Source: Lantana camara (taxonomy: Eukaryota; Streptophyta; Magnoliopsida; Lamiales; Verbenaceae). From it: 64,000 nucleotides of DNA. This document shows, in pieces, positions 54,295 through 64,000 of this stretch. Within the stretch, counting starts at the first letter, position 1. Each line of letters opens with the position of its first letter. The translations under genes were made by a program, and so were the position numbers. The stretch is taken from positions 19,551,001-19,615,000 of the forward strand of contig CM074856.1 of assembly GCA_037501455.1 (NCBI GenBank), given 5' to 3'. The notes below the pieces were generated by a model. It was not told where the DNA came from. It did no database searches and worked only from the letters and a program-made list of their open reading frames with translations.

Positions 54295-54860
54295 GGTTTT
54301 TGTGACGCCTAAAAGCTTCATGAAAAGTGGTCTTTTGTGACGCTTTCGATTTTGTGACGCTTACTAAAAGCGTCACGTAAGTAAGCGTGACAATAGGTTA
54401 TTGTGACGCTGTTATTATGACGGTTTAAAGCATCATTATAGCCGAGATATTGTGACGCTTTCCAGCGTCATATGTGATGATATTGTGACGCTTTTCAGCG
54501 TCATGTTTAATGTTTAACTACTTTAACTAACTATTAATAGGACACTTAAAAGCGTCACAATAAACGTTAACATGACGCGATGAAGCGTCATTAAAAGTAT
54601 GATATGCTGATGGAAAAAGTCATAATCAAGGGTATTATGACAAAGAAAAGCGTCACAATAAATTGTATTATGACGCGAGAAAACGTCATAACAAAGTTTG
54701 TTAAGACGGAAGTTAGCGTCACAATAAGCTATGTTAGGATGAAATAAAGTGTCACGTTAAATGATATTATGACGGAGTAAAGCGTCCCATTACATGATAT
54801 TATGACGAATAAAAGCGTCACGATAAAATATATTATGACGGAATAAAGTGTCATGATATA
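54295..54860. repeat. Left subterminal repeat array of the CACTA element
   Basis: More than a dozen TGACGC / GCGTCA motifs in both orientations, spaced roughly 20-40 bases. These are the expected binding sites for the accessory transposition protein. The right array is at 60300-60560. Confidence 0.85.
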
Positions 54861-55254
54861 CATAATATTATGCAATTAATATTAATATTGGAATTATATT
54901 GTCCCTAATAATTGTAATTCTATTCTAGAAATTTACTCTCAACAAAGAAATATAAATAACAACATAATTTAAAAAACTCAATCAAATAACATAATAATAC
55001 TATGTGCACAATATTTCCAATCCAAAATAATATTAATTACAATTTGTACCTAATATATGATATTGGCCAAATCCAAAAAAATGACAAAAGGTGAAGTATC
55101 AAAGCTGGCCACTTACAGTACTTAGAATAGTTGGGTATTAAACTAAAACAAACCAAGTCCCACAAATGGTGTCAATCTTGAGCCATAGCAACCTATATAA
55201 AAAATCCATTATTGTAGTCAATATGAAATAGGTATGAAATAAAATTTCTTAGAG

Positions 55255-55509
55255 CTAATGAATAACCCTTACCAAATGTTTTGGCCATGGAACCACCTCC
55301 CCAATTGCATCACCAATAGTTTTGAAATGTGATGTGGGTCGAATTAACTCTTCTTCAACTTCCACTGCAACATGGATGACCACCTCGAACCAATTATTTC
55401 CCAACAATACTTGCCCAACTCTTTTTGATGGATCTAAACTTTGAAGATAACCAATCACCACGGTTTTAGATGAATCAAACATACTCTTTAATAACACTTT
55501 TGATCCAAC
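55255..55509 (-). pseudogene. C-terminal exon of a CACTA-encoded protein (Tnp1/En/Spm-like domain)
   Basis: The minus strand opens after an acceptor-like TTATGTAG (exon from 55509) and ends at TAG 55257-55255. The product reads KVLLKSMFDSSKTVVIGYLQ, then GDAIGEVVPWPKHLVRV. The last block matches the conserved end of the plant En/Spm Tnp1-like or DUF8039-type domain (G(D)AIG..V.WPKHLV). The upstream, larger part of the gene is absent or reduced to small exons. Confidence 0.7.
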
Positions 55510-56324
55510 CTACATAATTTAGACAAACCAAAAAAGAAAATTAATATCAAAAACTGTCTTGACAAACTACGAAAAAAAAATATTCTGATTTTAAAAAATG
55601 CATAGAAATATAATAACCATACAAGGGACTGCTGACGTTAATTCGGATTGATGTATGCACTGTACCATACAGAAATATGTCGGTGCAATTATCCCTAAAA
55701 TATATGTGACAGTTAAGAGTAGATATACAATAAGAAATCTCTTATCATCATTTGTTGCTAGCAATAATTAAATACCTTACTTCCCCATTTCAGAAAGAAA
55801 AAGGAAAAAGAAAAGTGTGACATTTGCTCTCCCTTGGGGCACCGAATATTATAAGCTTTAATTCGGAACGTGAAATGCATGGGATTACAAGTAGATCAGA
55901 AAATACATGACATTTACTTTGCTAAACAACCATATAATTAGTTGAAGCAAATAGATCAAATAATTAGATACATATTAAGGAAAATAATATTTACAATATG
56001 TACCATTACCCTTTTAAACTAACCAATTTTAACTATGTCGTATAGGTAATGTGTTTTAGTCTAATTGATGAGGATAGTTGAGTAACCACCAATGATCTAT
56101 TAAAAAAAATTAACTATTTCATTTCCGTGAATATAGTCTATACCATCATACCATTACTTTTATCAAAGTGAGTTTACTTCACATCTTAAAATAGCTTATA
56201 AATCCTCATGCTCATTAATTTCTTGTTTACTGAAAAATCTTCATGCTCATTAATTACATATTCCGACTAATCTGATGTCAAAGAATAGATTGAATGGAAA
56301 AGAAATCATTGATTGGATGATTAC

Positions 56325-56611
56325 CTGGATAAGTAGAAGGAGAAGGAGATGGAGAGGGAGAAACTCCACGGCGCCTTAGTTTATGCTGATGGTAGCGATG
56401 CCTAGGTATCCGACCAGTAGGACCAAAAACCGGACCTATAATGGAGTTGTCATCAGAAAAGAACCAAAAAATTTCAACAAGAAATTAGAACAATAGGCAT
56501 CTTCATTACCTGACACTGAAGATGGAGCTGGTGCAACTGATAAATATTCAACAGCTCGCCATTGGAAGGTGATAAATGGAATATGCGACGCACTCATTGA
56601 TGTTTCACTCA
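56325..56611 (-). pseudogene. Two phase-1 exon-like segments of the CACTA gene
   Basis: Minus-strand segment 56611-56510 follows TTGGTTGTAG and precedes GTAATG. Segment 56435-56325 follows CATTATAG and precedes GTAATC. Lengths are 102 and 111 bases, both starting and ending in phase 1, so they join in frame into a Ser/Pro- and Arg-rich stretch (GPVFGPTGRIPRHRYHQH, then SPSPSPS). This looks like the linker before the C-terminal domain. Splicing is inferred from sequence. Confidence 0.45.
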
Positions 56612-58287
56612 CTACAACCAATAAAAATAGAGTATTTTGCATTAGCAAATTCCCTGTATATTTTCACAAGATAACCATTGAATGATGTAGAACACATCAA
56701 AGGAATTAATGGAGCTAAATCTAAAATCACTTTTGCCAATTGGTTGTAGTGGTTGTTGAGTTAGTTTTTGCCAATTAGCCAAAGATATAGGTGTCTCTGT
56801 ATTAGGTGCTATTGAGGGGTGGGGTGAAGTATATGTTACTGTAAATCTATATATGGATTCAAGTATACATGCATCACTATATATAAATGTATGTATATAA
56901 AAAACACACACACACAGGTGGGTTTGTGTGGGTGTTGAAGATTACAAGCACTTGAAAAATATGCAAACATGTCTTGTTTTTTGTTCTAAATCTTGAATAG
57001 GTTTTGCAACTATGAGAAATGATTAGATTATATATATGGAGTCTCCTAAAAGAATAATAATCCATAGGAATTGGCTTCTCTTTCTAGTGCAGCAATTAGT
57101 GTGGTGAATTGGATTGCTGCCAAAGAATTTGACAAACGGATTTCAATTTTCGTTTAAATGTACGGATACGGACACGGTCACGGTCACATAAAAAATCTTT
57201 AGTCACTGAATTATAAATTTCGTGTTTCATGAGTCTTTAGATGCGTAGTTACTATTAAATTTTTTAGAACTTCCCACCAAAATTTTTCAAAAAAATTTAC
57301 GATAACCCTATCAAACGAAGTTGGATCAATCTGAAATTTTATGGGAACATACTAAATATATTCATAAGTATCCCTGTAAAAAAGTTTTGAGAAATTCGTA
57401 CATTTACTCACTCTTCTCAAGCCGTTATTCCAGACCAGAAAACAGGGGACTGCTGGGACGTTTTGAATTTTTCTCAGGTATCAAATGGACTTTGATTAAC
57501 ATAAAATTTAACATACCTAAACCTTAATATACTAGTAATATCCAGTTAAAACAATTTTTAAAACCGAGGTCGTATGGATTCAGAATTTAGGTCTGAATTC
57601 TCTGCATACATGCTGTCGCAGTTCGGTTTATGCATTCAACACTCTTGATCATGCAAAACTCATCCAAAAACATCAAAACTCATGACCCAACTTTGCCTAC
57701 AATGTCCCTAAACATATTTAACACATAAATGCTCAAGTTTCCATGCTTCAAGCCAGTCAAATCAGTGATTCAATCAAAATTTCTTCATACCATGTTTTAA
57801 AGCAAATTCAAGCTGATAAAATCAATGATATTATTTCAACTCAAACACTATATGCATGTTAAGTTGAACCCCAAAATACCAACAAGAACACTGTCAGATT
57901 AAAAGCAAGATGAGGCAAATCAAAAAATGTATAACCAAAGAATTTAAGGCAAGGGACACAGATAGATGGACTCTGCAACAAATAATACTAATCACTGTCA
58001 ACAAAACTACAAAACTCCCACGAAAAAAAAAAGAACACTTTTTTCAAACCGTTGTGCTGTATGGACAATTTGTCAAACATTTGCAAAGTAAAGTAACTTT
58101 CAAATGAAAAACTAGGATAAGCCCACAAAATCCCACTACCAAATCAACTCCCAAAACAATTGATCCAGACCCTTATGCTAAACAATTATCAAACAGATAT
58201 GTAGAACCTTTAAAAGGGAAAACCCCCCACATTATATTAGCGAGACGAAAGAAAATAGGGAATAGGAGAAAGGGACGGTAGCCATAC

Positions 58288-58405
58288 CTGCTCCTGCTCG
58301 CAATCCTCTTCCCATCTGAGTCAATATGGTTATCACAACACACACAGCAGGTACCCTTTCTAACATGACACCATTTACACCCATCCTCTGATGTTTCAGC
58401 ACCTC
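58288..58405 (-). pseudogene. Cys-rich exon-like segment inside the CACTA element
   Basis: The minus strand is bounded by AATTGCAG and GTATGG. One frame reads [19 protein letters not shown], a possible zinc-binding cluster, but I recognise no family. It could be captured host sequence or an original exon. Confidence 0.35.
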
Positions 58406-59686
58406 CTGCAATTATAAATATATACTAACAAGAAAAATGGGCACAAATAATCACAATCCAAAAGTAGCATGTTGTCCATTCCAAGAAAATCAAAGAAAAA
58501 TATCATCAAGACTAAGATACATCAGGAATTCTGGGTTCCATAAAATGACTTAAAAAGGTGTTTGATTATCTAAATTTTCAAAAGACAGGTGTTATAAGCT
58601 CTGAATAAGATCTTCAAATGTCTCTTATTTAACACCTGACCTTATAAACTCTCTAAAAGAGCATATAAATTTTCATAAATTGTTTGATGTTAAGATGTTA
58701 AGGTAATTATAAATTCCTTTTAAGTAATTGGGGAACAACAAATTGCTGTTACTGTTATCTTATAAGTTATTGGTTTCTTTTTGATCACTTTGAATCTTTA
58801 TTTTTAAAACTAAATTATACATCTAATGCACGTATTATAAGTTGCTTATATTAAACTTTAACCAAACACCCTCCAAAGTTGGAAACTCCGATTTACACCA
58901 AAGATACTAATATTTCTCAACTTTTTGATCATATTAATGACAAAATCTTATGACATTTTATAAACTTAAACGTGTCACTTTGATTCAAGTATAAACTCTT
59001 GCAGTATCACTCAAAAATTTTATGATTTTTCTTTCTCCCCATCAGAAACTCAATTCCCAATTATGATTACTGAAACAAACTGAATGATTCAGCATATCCC
59101 AAGAACTAAGAAGCATAAAAGCAAGGCTAAGAACATTACAACATTCAATTAACTGGGATTCCATCAACATAATATTGGAAAACTTGCAAACACAAAAAAA
59201 AAGGAATAAAAATGTCATTCAATCTCATACTTGTAGCAGTTTGATCCAATTTTTTGGGAATAAAAATGTCATTCAATCTCACATATCATAGATCCTCTCC
59301 TACGTATAAAGATGAAAGATAACTTTAGTATCTCAATGGAACAAATTTAAGTGTCGGATGAATTCCACCAGTGACTATAAATTCGGTAATACAACAACAC
59401 ATAATCCACGTTCTGGAAGAACACATAAACCTATGAGTCTCTGAATGGGGTAAAACCCCTCGATCATTTACAATGGCAAGGATACTTCGCAGACAGCAAA
59501 TCGATACACTAGACCTTTAATACCATAAGCAACAACACATAGACATAAAAATTTTTGCCAACACAAAGAAGACCGACATATCACAGCAGCAAAAACAACT
59601 AAAAATGAAAGTTTAACTGAGGAAGCAAATCAAGAATAGACAGAGCATAGCAGTGTTCAGGAAAAAATAAAAACATTTTCACTTAC

Positions 59687-60240
59687 AGCAAAGAGGACGG
59701 TGGCGACGACAACTTGAACCACAATGAAACCTTTTACTCTGGTTCTATCTTCCTCCCTCTCTCAGGATTCACCCAACGCGGTCGGCCGACGGGAGGTTCG
59801 GAGGGCCAAATCACTTCTATGGAAAGGTCATCGCCCTAACCTGGCTGAAATCCGTCTGATTTCCCCTTCGTCCGAGCTTCTTTAGTCCCATTCCTTATAT
59901 TCCCGTCTGATTAGCTGTCTTTCCGCCTGAGTAGGGTTTTCGAATTTTGTCAGATTTGTTCACTTCACTTCGTTGATTTTTGCCCTGAGTAGGATTTCTT
60001 CTCTAATTTTGCAGCACTTTTATTTTTGAAGAGAAAAAGGTCCCTCGTTCTTTTATTCTCTGCTTCGTTGGCTTCTCTGATTTGGTGTCTTCTCCGATTT
60101 CTTCTCTTCAGGTGATTTGGGTGAAACATTGAACTTGGCTTCGCTTCAGTTGATTTGGGTGATTTCTTCTCCGATTTGGTGATTTCGAAAGTGGAGGGTA
60201 TCTCAATTGGAATTTGTCTGAAAATGGTACTTCTCAATTG
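59687..60240 (-). promoter_or_regulatory. 5' exon/leader region of the CACTA gene
   Basis: The minus strand ends in CTTTGCT|GTAAGTG (donor GT at 59686-59685), a strong splice donor. The region is CT/GA-rich and lies next to the right terminus, where CACTA genes usually start. No convincing long ORF is present. Confidence 0.4.
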
Positions 60241-62280
60241 GAAAGTGGATTTCTTCCCTCCATTTTTTTAGAAGAAAGCGGCAATTTTTGTCCGAAAACA
60301 ACCATATTATGACGCTTTTCATTTACTGTGTCATCATAAATATACGATATTAGGACGCTTTTAATTTAGCGTCCCGATAACACTACCATATTATGACGTT
60401 GAGTCTAAAAATATCTTAATACTATTAATCCAATTAAAATTAATTTAATATATAAAATAAATTATATTTAATTTGGCAATTTTTTAAAAAGCGTCACAAC
60501 AAATGCGATATTGTGACGCCTTTTTAAAAGCGTCATATTAGGGCGTGACTAAAGGCTGTTTTTCTAGTAGTGACAGGACAATCTCAAGCTATTAATAAAG
60601 TAGCTAAAGATGTAGAAATAATACTTGGTAGTAAGATAATTCTTATTAAACAAGTATATGAATACAATTCTTTAGAAGCTGATATATTATTAGGAAATGA
60701 TTTCCTTGAACAATTTCAATTCTATACACAAAACGTATATATGGTAACATTAAAAACATCTTGCGGACATCTTCTTAAAATACCGAGAGTCAATAAACCA
60801 TTCAGAGTTCAGCCAGCTGAGCGTGGTGGACGACAGGTATTTGAGAAAATCCCAATACAGATAAATACCATTTCTATAAAAAAGATAAACTTAGATGTTA
60901 TTAAAAAGAAAATAGAAGAAAACTATAACAATAATCCATTAGCTTTTTGGAAAGAAAGCCATCCCAAAGCTAAAATAGAATTAACTGAAAATGTAATTAT
61001 AAAAGAAAAACCTATGTTATACACTATTGAAGAAAGACAAGAATTTAAAAAACAAATAGAAGAATTAATGAATAAAAAACTCATTCGAAAAAGCTTCAGT
61101 CCTTTCTCTAGTCCTGCTTTTATGGTTATGAATGAAGCAGAAAAGAAAAGGAATAAAGCTAGAATGGTGATAAATTTTAAAAGGTTAAATTATTTTACTA
61201 AAACTGATAGTTATCCTTTACCAAATAAAGATGTTATTATAAACCTGGTCAAAAACAAGTCTTTCTATTCTAAATTTGATTGCACTTCAGGTTTTTAGCA
61301 AATAAAAATGGAAGAGGATAGTATTCAATACACTGCATTCAGTGCTCCTCAAGGACATTACGAATGGCTTGTAATGCCTTTTGGGATAAAAAATGCACCT
61401 TCGATATACCAAAGGAAAATGGATAATATCTTTTCAAATTACCATAAATTTATGATAGTATATATAGATGATATCTTAATTTCTTCAGATACAGAAGAAG
61501 ATCATAGAAAACATCTTTTACTATTTGCAAAAATTTGTAAAGAAAATGGAATTGCTCTCTCTGAGAGAAAAGCCATAATAGAGAAAAAGGAAATAGAATT
61601 TTTAGGGTTAAAATTGAGTGCTGCAGGAATAAAATTGCAACCTCATATTTCTCGAAAGATCTTAGAGTTTCCAGATAAACTAGATAATAGAAATCAAATA
61701 GAAAGATTTCTTGGATGCTTAAACTATGCTGAAGGATTTATTCCAGAATTAGCAAAGAAAAAGCACGAGATACAAAAATTGCTTAGAAAAAATAATACAA
61801 AAGGATGGAATGCTAAACATACCGATATAGTGGTTAGTCTTAAAGAAGAATGCAAAACATTACCAGAATTAAGATTACCAGAAGATAAAGACAATCTTAT
61901 TGTCCAAACTGATGCTTCAGACCTATATTGGTCTGCAATATTGAAAACAGATCTAAATGAAATCTGTAGATATACTAGTGGAACTTTCAGTCAAGCGGAA
62001 GTAAACTATACGACACATGAGAAAGAACTACTTGGTATAATAAGAGGAATAGAAAAGTTTTCACTTTTTCTTTTACAAAAACCTTTTGAAGTTCATACAG
62101 ATAATACTCAAATTCAGAGTTTAATTCAAAATAAACTTCCAAATAAACCTCAATATAGGAGACTTCATCGTTGGCAAGTTTTCTTGTCACACTATAATTT
62201 TAAGATAAAACATATTAGAGGAATGGATAATTTCTTAGCACATTTCCTTTCTCGAAATGTTGAATTCGGACTTGATTAAA

Positions 62281-62487
62281 GGCGAGTATATGCGTTTACA
62301 TATACCTAGTCCATCTCAAACGGTAGATGGTAAAGACATTATCAAATCCGTTAATGGGTGATGATTTCCCAAAAATCATATTGAGACGAGTATACGCGTA
62401 TACATATACCTAGTCCATCTCAAACGGTAGATGGTAAAGACGATAACAAATCCGTTGAAAGGTGGTGATTTCCCAAAAATCACTTCA
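62281..62487 (+). repeat. Tandem three-stem-loop element between pol and TAV (copy B)
   Basis: Two units, period 104. Stem I is GTATATG/CATATAC (62286-62292 with 62299-62305) in unit 1 and GTATACG/CATATAC (62390-62396 with 62403-62409) in unit 2. Stem II is CCATCT/AGATGG in both (62311-62316 with 62325-62330; 62415-62420 with 62429-62434). Stem III is ATGATTT/AAATCAT (62361-62367 with 62373-62379) and GTGATTT/AAATCAC (62465-62471 with 62477-62483). It is collinear with 8992-9212 of copy A. Confidence 0.75.
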
Positions 62488-62499
62488 AGGCTAATAAAG

Positions 62500-62523
62500 T
62501 TTTAATTCTTCTTCGTTTTGCAG
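62500..62523 (+). promoter_or_regulatory. Putative 3' splice site before TAV (copy B)
   Basis: TTTTAATTCTTCTTCGTTTTGCAG ends at 62523; the TAV ATG is 62525-62527. It parallels copy A. Confidence 0.55.
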
Positions 62524-62524
62524 G

Positions 62525-63577
62525 ATGAAGGACATACAGGAACTAGCCGAAATAAAGACAGAGGTTGATACATTAAGAGTAATCTCTCTTGATATAAATG
62601 AAGCACTAAATATCTTTGAAGACTCCATACAAGACGGTCTCAAAGTTTTATCTGATCTTGTCATAGAAAATGCTAACAGAATGGATAATTTATATAAAAG
62701 AATTGAAAAATTAGAGAATGATAAAGAAAAGGCAGAGTGTTCAGGCAGCAAAAAGCCAGAAATGCCTATGAAAATAGAGGAAGAAAATAAGAAAAAAGAG
62801 ATAAAAGTCGAGGAAGAGAAAAAGACATCCTCTATAAGAACAATAAAAATAGAACCACTTCAAAAATCTGGTTCTTTCAAGACTGTTCAAATAAAGGGTG
62901 AATATATACCAAAACACTCCTATGATAAAGAATACAAGCGAATGTTTGATCTGGCATATAATTATCCAGATTGTGATGAAATCTTTTACTCAAGTGGAAA
63001 CACAATATACCCAAGATTGACAGCAATCGATGGGGCTGATCCTAACCAAGTTCTAAAACTTGCTGAATTTGGTTTTCTCGACTTGATATACCTTAACAAA
63101 GATAAAAAAGAAATAAGTGGATTTGAGGATACATTCAAGTCCAAAGTTTCTCAATTTGCTAAAGGGAGACAATGCGTCTTGAAATTCTACACCATATCTC
63201 CAGAATTGGATGGAAATAGATGGTATGAATCACTTCATATTATCTCAATAAATCCATTATACAGCAACGTCAGCTTGGAAGTTGGAAGGAAAGGCTTCAA
63301 GACTGCAATATACTCCCCTGAATGGGTTATTACTAGAAGAGCTCTTGGGATAAAAGCCATACAAAGTATCTCAGAGAACCTTCTGAATAAAGGTTTCCAA
63401 ACCATCTTTGCTGCTGGTAACTGGTTACTGGTTACTAAAGGCTCTCCAAATGATCCAAAATCTGGATTACTAGAGGAATACTACAGGTGCCTTGTTACCC
63501 ATAGAACTATTTGCTCCACTGCTACAAGACAAGAGGCGTGCAAATTGATTGGGTGCCATACAGACATCAGAATGTGA
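62525..63577 (+). CDS. Transactivator/viroplasmin-like (TAV) protein, copy B, 350 aa, intact
   Basis: ATG 62525 to TGA 63575-63577, no break. The N-terminal ~75 residues are helical (ELAEIKTEVDTLRVISLDI), then a Lys/Glu-rich linker, then the conserved core shared with copy A: IYPRLTAIDGADPNQV, FGFLDLIY, FAKGRQCVLKFYTISPE, RRALGIKAIQSISENL, ATRQEACKLIGC. By position it corresponds to caulimovirid gene VI (reinitiation factor and inclusion-body protein in the cytoplasm). Similarity to copy A is moderate, so the two copies come from clearly different virus strains or integration times. Confidence 0.82.
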   Translation: MKDIQELAEIKTEVDTLRVISLDINEALNIFEDSIQDGLKVLSDLVIENANRMDNLYKRIEKLENDKEKAECSGSKKPEMPMKIEEENKKKEIKVEEEKKTSSIRTIKIEPLQKSGSFKTVQIKGEYIPKHSYDKEYKRMFDLAYNYPDCDEIFYSSGNTIYPRLTAIDGADPNQVLKLAEFGFLDLIYLNKDKKEISGFEDTFKSKVSQFAKGRQCVLKFYTISPELDGNRWYESLHIISINPLYSNVSLEVGRKGFKTAIYSPEWVITRRALGIKAIQSISENLLNKGFQTIFAAGNWLLVTKGSPNDPKSGLLEEYYRCLVTHRTICSTATRQEACKLIGCHTDIRM

Positions 63578-63760
63578 CTGCATAAAGAAAAGTCCAGTAA
63601 AGAGACGTAAGCAATGACGTCTGCAACCACTATAAAACTGTCGGCAAGATCTCAGCCATTGAAGAAAAAGATAGATCGAGTGGCTACAAATACAAGTCAA
63701 GATTTCCTTATCTGAAGGAATCTTATCTCTTTACTCGTTTTGAGTTGTATAAATAAAAGT
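63578..63760 (+). promoter_or_regulatory. Pararetroviral pregenomic promoter, copy B
   Basis: GACGTAAGCAATGACGT (63604-63620) carries as-1-like TGACG motifs; CTGTCGGCAAGATCT near 63638 is shared with copy A; the TATA box TATAAATAA is at 63748-63756. Confidence 0.75.
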
Positions 63761-63779
63761 GGTCTGTAATATAGAAGAT

Positions 63780-64000
63780 CATCGAAAAATCAATAGTCAA
63801 GAGTGAGAAAGAGTGTTTGAAAATAGTTCAGAGTTGAATTTTGAGTGCTTTCTTTGTAATGGAAAAATAAACCCTTGAAGGGGAAATAAAATCCTTTCTT
63901 TCATAAATCACAAGTCTTATTTTGTTTTGAGCTTATTAAATTTCTTTACTCCCTTATCCTTCAAAAATAGATTATCATTCTATAAGCCGTAGTGATTTTT
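63780..64000 (+). promoter_or_regulatory. Pararetroviral leader, copy B, cut by the window edge
   Basis: AATAAA occurs at 63866-63871 and 63885-63890, just after the expected start site, as in the R region of caulimovirid RNA. ATAAGCCGTAGTGA near 63981 matches the leader of copy A at about 10707. Confidence 0.65.

Larger units (their letters stand above)
54279..60572 (-). mobile_element. Non-autonomous CACTA (En/Spm) element, 6.3 kb, in viral pol
   Basis: Ends are CACTACTAGAAAAAC at 54279 and GTTTTTCTAGTAGTG ending 60572. The three-base target duplication is ACG (54276-54278) and ACA (60573-60575), one base diverged. GTGACGC/GCGTCAC motifs crowd 54300-54860 and 60300-60560 as subterminal repeats. 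Inside are remnants of one minus-strand gene: spliced-looking exons and a C-terminal domain of the Tnp1/En/Spm type. The catalytic transposase is missing, so this is a deletion derivative. Confidence 0.92.
54063..62279 (+). pseudogene. Pararetroviral pol: retropepsin, RT, RNase H (copy B), split by CACTA and with a stop
   Basis: Coding parts are 54063-54278 and 60573-62279. The start is ATG 54063 or 54090, within the end of the movement ORF. Retropepsin: ALIDTGSE at 54186-54206, then after the insertion DILLGNDFL near 60681. RT: FSPFSSPAF, VMPFGIKNAPS, YIDDIL near 61461. RNase H: TDASD, HEKE, HTDN. Breaks: the 6.3-kb CACTA insertion; TAG at 61297-61299 in RT; and, in RNase H, His at 62241-62243 where copy A keeps the catalytic Asp. 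The frame is otherwise continuous, so the gene was intact when the virus integrated or soon before. Confidence 0.92.
50115..64000 (+). mobile_element. Endogenous pararetrovirus copy B (caulimovirid), nearly full genome, split by a CACTA element
   Basis: In order: AT-rich leader part, tRNA-Met primer site (50467), small ORFs 1-4, coat protein, movement protein with retropepsin, pol (interrupted at 54279-60572), stem-loop repeat, TAV-like protein, promoter and leader at the right edge. Without the CACTA element about 7.6 kb is visible, a normal caulimovirid genome size. The left boundary is approximate; the tandem repeats end near 50110. Known inactivating changes are a stop in the coat ORF, a stop in RT, an altered RNase H residue and the CACTA insertion. 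The virus belongs to the same group as copy A but is clearly diverged from it. Confidence 0.9.

Noticed and set aside
1..64000. CRISPR arrays, bacterial operons, rRNA or confident tRNA genes
   Set aside because: None seen; tandem repeats here lack regular spacer structure and the content is that of a plant nuclear genome.

Overview
This window is a dense, nested graveyard of transposable elements and endogenous viral DNA from a flowering plant, probably a eudicot. The plant assignment rests on Tat-type Ty3/gypsy elements with a second RNase H, plant copia elements primed by initiator tRNA-Met, CACTA, hAT and MULE DNA elements, and two integrated copies of a caulimovirid (plant pararetrovirus). 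I found no intact ordinary host gene. The only host-like gene is a broken secreted proline-rich (PELPK-like) gene. I cannot name the species.

Layout. 1-7472: 3' half of a Tat-lineage gypsy element (RNase H/integrase, tandem repeats, an intact three-exon ANTISENSE gene, and the 3' LTR). It was inserted into 7473-~10900, the 3' part of endogenous pararetrovirus copy A (broken pol, a tandem stem-loop element, an intact TAV-like ORF, promoter and leader). 11395-11943: one end of a CACTA element. 12051-15887: a long solo LTR (TSD TTGCC) that contains a Tat solo LTR (13007-13871, TSD GTATT) and a foldback MULE MITE (15192-15593, 9-bp TSD). 17370-21455: the PELPK-like gene, split by a gag-only LTR element (17643-21418, TSD CATAC). 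21963-28466: a degenerate copia element (TSD TTTAA). 28836-35457: an intact, young copia element on the minus strand (TSD ATATC, 1355-aa polyprotein). 39064-42284: a second long solo LTR (TSD TGGCA) with a hAT MITE inside. 42660-43612: copia-like LTR sequence. 43613-46268: a LINE ORF1 fragment split by a 2-kb hAT element. 46931-47106: a hAT-like MITE. 48003-50110: ~155-bp tandem repeats broken by a poly(A) retroposon and a giant foldback element. ~50115-64000: pararetrovirus copy B, nearly a whole genome, with a 6.3-kb CACTA element (54279-60572) sitting in its pol gene.

How the parts work together. Copy B shows the viral gene order: tRNA-Met primer site, four small ORFs, coat protein, movement protein with a retropepsin, pol (a second retropepsin, RT, RNase H), TAV-like protein, promoter and leader. 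ORFs abut or overlap by ATGA-type junctions, as expected for a polycistronic pregenomic RNA. In both copies TAV lies behind a pyrimidine-rich CAG, which suggests expression from a spliced RNA. Pol and TAV are separated by a twice-repeated unit of three stem-loops, whose base pairs covary between copies.

The most interesting signals for a new system are: (1) serial hairpins in the 5' UTRs of both copia elements, four per element, every one capped by the same tetraloop family (CCAAAG in one, CCACAG in the other); (2) the covarying tandem triple-stem-loop element of the pararetrovirus; (3) two complete retropepsin domains in adjacent viral ORFs; (4) the intact, spliced antisense gene of the Tat element.
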